Origin: Actinomycetota bacterium
GTDB taxonomy: Bacteria > Actinomycetota > Thermoleophilia > Gaiellales > Gaiellaceae
Length of the DNA: 5,780 nt
Assembly (NCBI GenBank): GCA_013811645.1
Contig: JACCUU010000077.1
Coordinates: 1-5,780, forward strand
Direction of reading: 5' to 3'
Shown here: one piece after another, positions 5,234 through 5,780 of the stretch
Layout of the letters: the number at the start of each line of letters is the position of its first letter
How positions within the stretch are numbered: the first letter of the stretch is position 1
Notes under the pieces: generated by a model
Seen by the model: the letters and a program-made list of their open reading frames with translations, nothing else
Told to the model about the DNA's origin: nothing
Database searches by the model: none
Program-made: the position numbers and the translations under genes

Positions 5234-5780
5234 CTACATTCGTTCGGGCGCGGAGATGTTCTTTTCCGAGCCGAGAGCCCGCTCCAGAGCGGCGAGCTTC
5301 ACTCCGATCTCCACCATCAGCCAGTCCTCCCGCCGGAGGTCGAGGCCTGTGAGCTCCATGATCCGGCGGAGCCGTTGCCGCAGGGTGTTCGGGTGGATGT
5401 AGAGGGCGCCTGCGGTCGCGCTGATCGTGCCGCGCCTGGCCAGGAACTCCTCGAGCGTCGGGAGCAGCGAGGTGCGGTGGGCCTCGTCGTAATCGGCAAG
5501 CTTGGCGATCGCCTCGCGGTGCTTGTCGCGCTCCCCCGCGTCCCGCGACATGCGCAGCAGATACTTGTAGACGCCAAGGTCGTCGTAGGTCAGCACGCGC
5601 GGATGGGTGCGGAGCACGTCGGTGCCGAGCAGCGCGTGGGCGGCCTCCTGGAAACCAGCCGCGAAGCTGTCTGTTCCCTCGCAGGGATTCGAGATGCCGA
5701 TCGCAACCTCGGGCGCGACCTCCGCGTGGACCCGACGCACGGCCTCGACGAGGCTCCCCAATCCGCCGGCTGGGAGGCGG
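5234..5780 (-). CDS. PucR-family transcriptional regulator, C-terminal part
   Basis: The 5' part of this gene lies beyond the right edge; the frame is open to base 5780 and ends at TAG 5236-5234, leaving about 182 codons. The visible part holds the end of a PucR/CdaR-type GGDEF-like domain (around EVAIGISNPCEG) and a complete PucR C-terminal helix-turn-helix at about 5464-5327: LLPTLEEFLARRGTISATAG, then YIHPNTLRQRLRRIMELTGL. The IHxNTLxxRLxRIxxLTGxDL pattern is diagnostic of this family. Such proteins regulate purine, allantoin, amine or proline/glutamate catabolic genes in actinobacteria and bacilli, usually as activators responding to a pathway metabolite. Only 67 bases separate it from the synthetase gene on the same strand, so it is the obvious candidate regulator of the cluster and may be co-transcribed with it. 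The N-terminal sensor domain is not visible, so its effector cannot be guessed. TTG at 5761 is an internal codon, not the start. Confidence 0.9.
   Translation of the reverse strand, partial: RLPAGGLGSLVEAVRRVHAEVAPEVAIGISNPCEGTDSFAAGFQEAAHALLGTDVLRTHPRVLTYDDLGVYKYLLRMSRDAGERDKHREAIAKLADYDEAHRTSLLPTLEEFLARRGTISATAGALYIHPNTLRQRLRRIMELTGLDLRREDWLMVEIGVKLAALERALGSEKNISAPERM

Noticed and set aside
1..5780. Mobile element, CRISPR array, tRNA or rRNA, toxin-antitoxin or phage-defence genes
   Set aside because: No transposase, regularly spaced repeats, structural RNA signatures, or defence-type domains were seen; the content is metabolic and regulatory.

Overview
The window looks like a piece of a high-GC bacterial chromosome, most likely from an actinobacterium. 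The basis is GC-rich third codon positions, long open shadow frames on both strands, and a PucR-type regulator beside a split glutamate-synthase cluster. Thermoleophilia-like lineages would fit, but the window alone cannot settle taxonomy. There is no sign of mobile DNA, CRISPR or RNA genes, and almost every base is coding.

Layout: bases 1-285 (+) are the 3' end of an oxidoreductase gene, probably with a C-terminal DUF1932 domain. It converges on a six-gene block that fills the rest of the window on the minus strand. In transcription order (right to left) the block holds: the 3' part of a PucR-family regulator (5234-5780, cut by the window edge); a type III glutamine synthetase / gamma-glutamylmethylamide synthetase-like enzyme (3802-5166); a class II glutamine amidotransferase (2796-3701); a GXGXG beta-helix protein (2080-2796); an FMN-binding glutamate-synthase-like protein (752-2080); and a small SRPBCC/AHSA1 protein (287-748). 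The amidotransferase, GXGXG and FMN genes are joined by one-base stop/start overlaps (TGATG, TAATG). The last gene starts at a TTG three bases after the stop of the FMN gene.

How the genes work together: the three middle genes are the three parts of a GltB-type glutamate synthase encoded as separate subunits, as in rhizobial GlxBCD and in N-methylglutamate synthase MgsABC. With the synthetase they form the set known from the N-methylglutamate route (GmaS + MgsABC): an amine is ligated to glutamate, released again in the amidotransferase subunit, and passed to 2-oxoglutarate at the FMN centre. Two sequence details favour an amine rather than plain ammonia assimilation. The synthetase lacks the acidic residues expected at the ammonium site, and the FMN subunit has only two cysteines, so it cannot carry the [3Fe-4S] cluster of ordinary glutamate synthase. 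N-methylglutamate dehydrogenase genes (mgdABCD) and gltD are not in the window, so the substrate remains open.

Regulation: two inverted repeats stand out. An 11-bp perfect repeat between the regulator and synthetase genes has the synthetase Shine-Dalgarno as one arm, so a read-through transcript could hide it. A second perfect 11-bp hairpin begins directly after the synthetase stop codon and may act as a processing, stabilising or attenuating element before the three-subunit enzyme.
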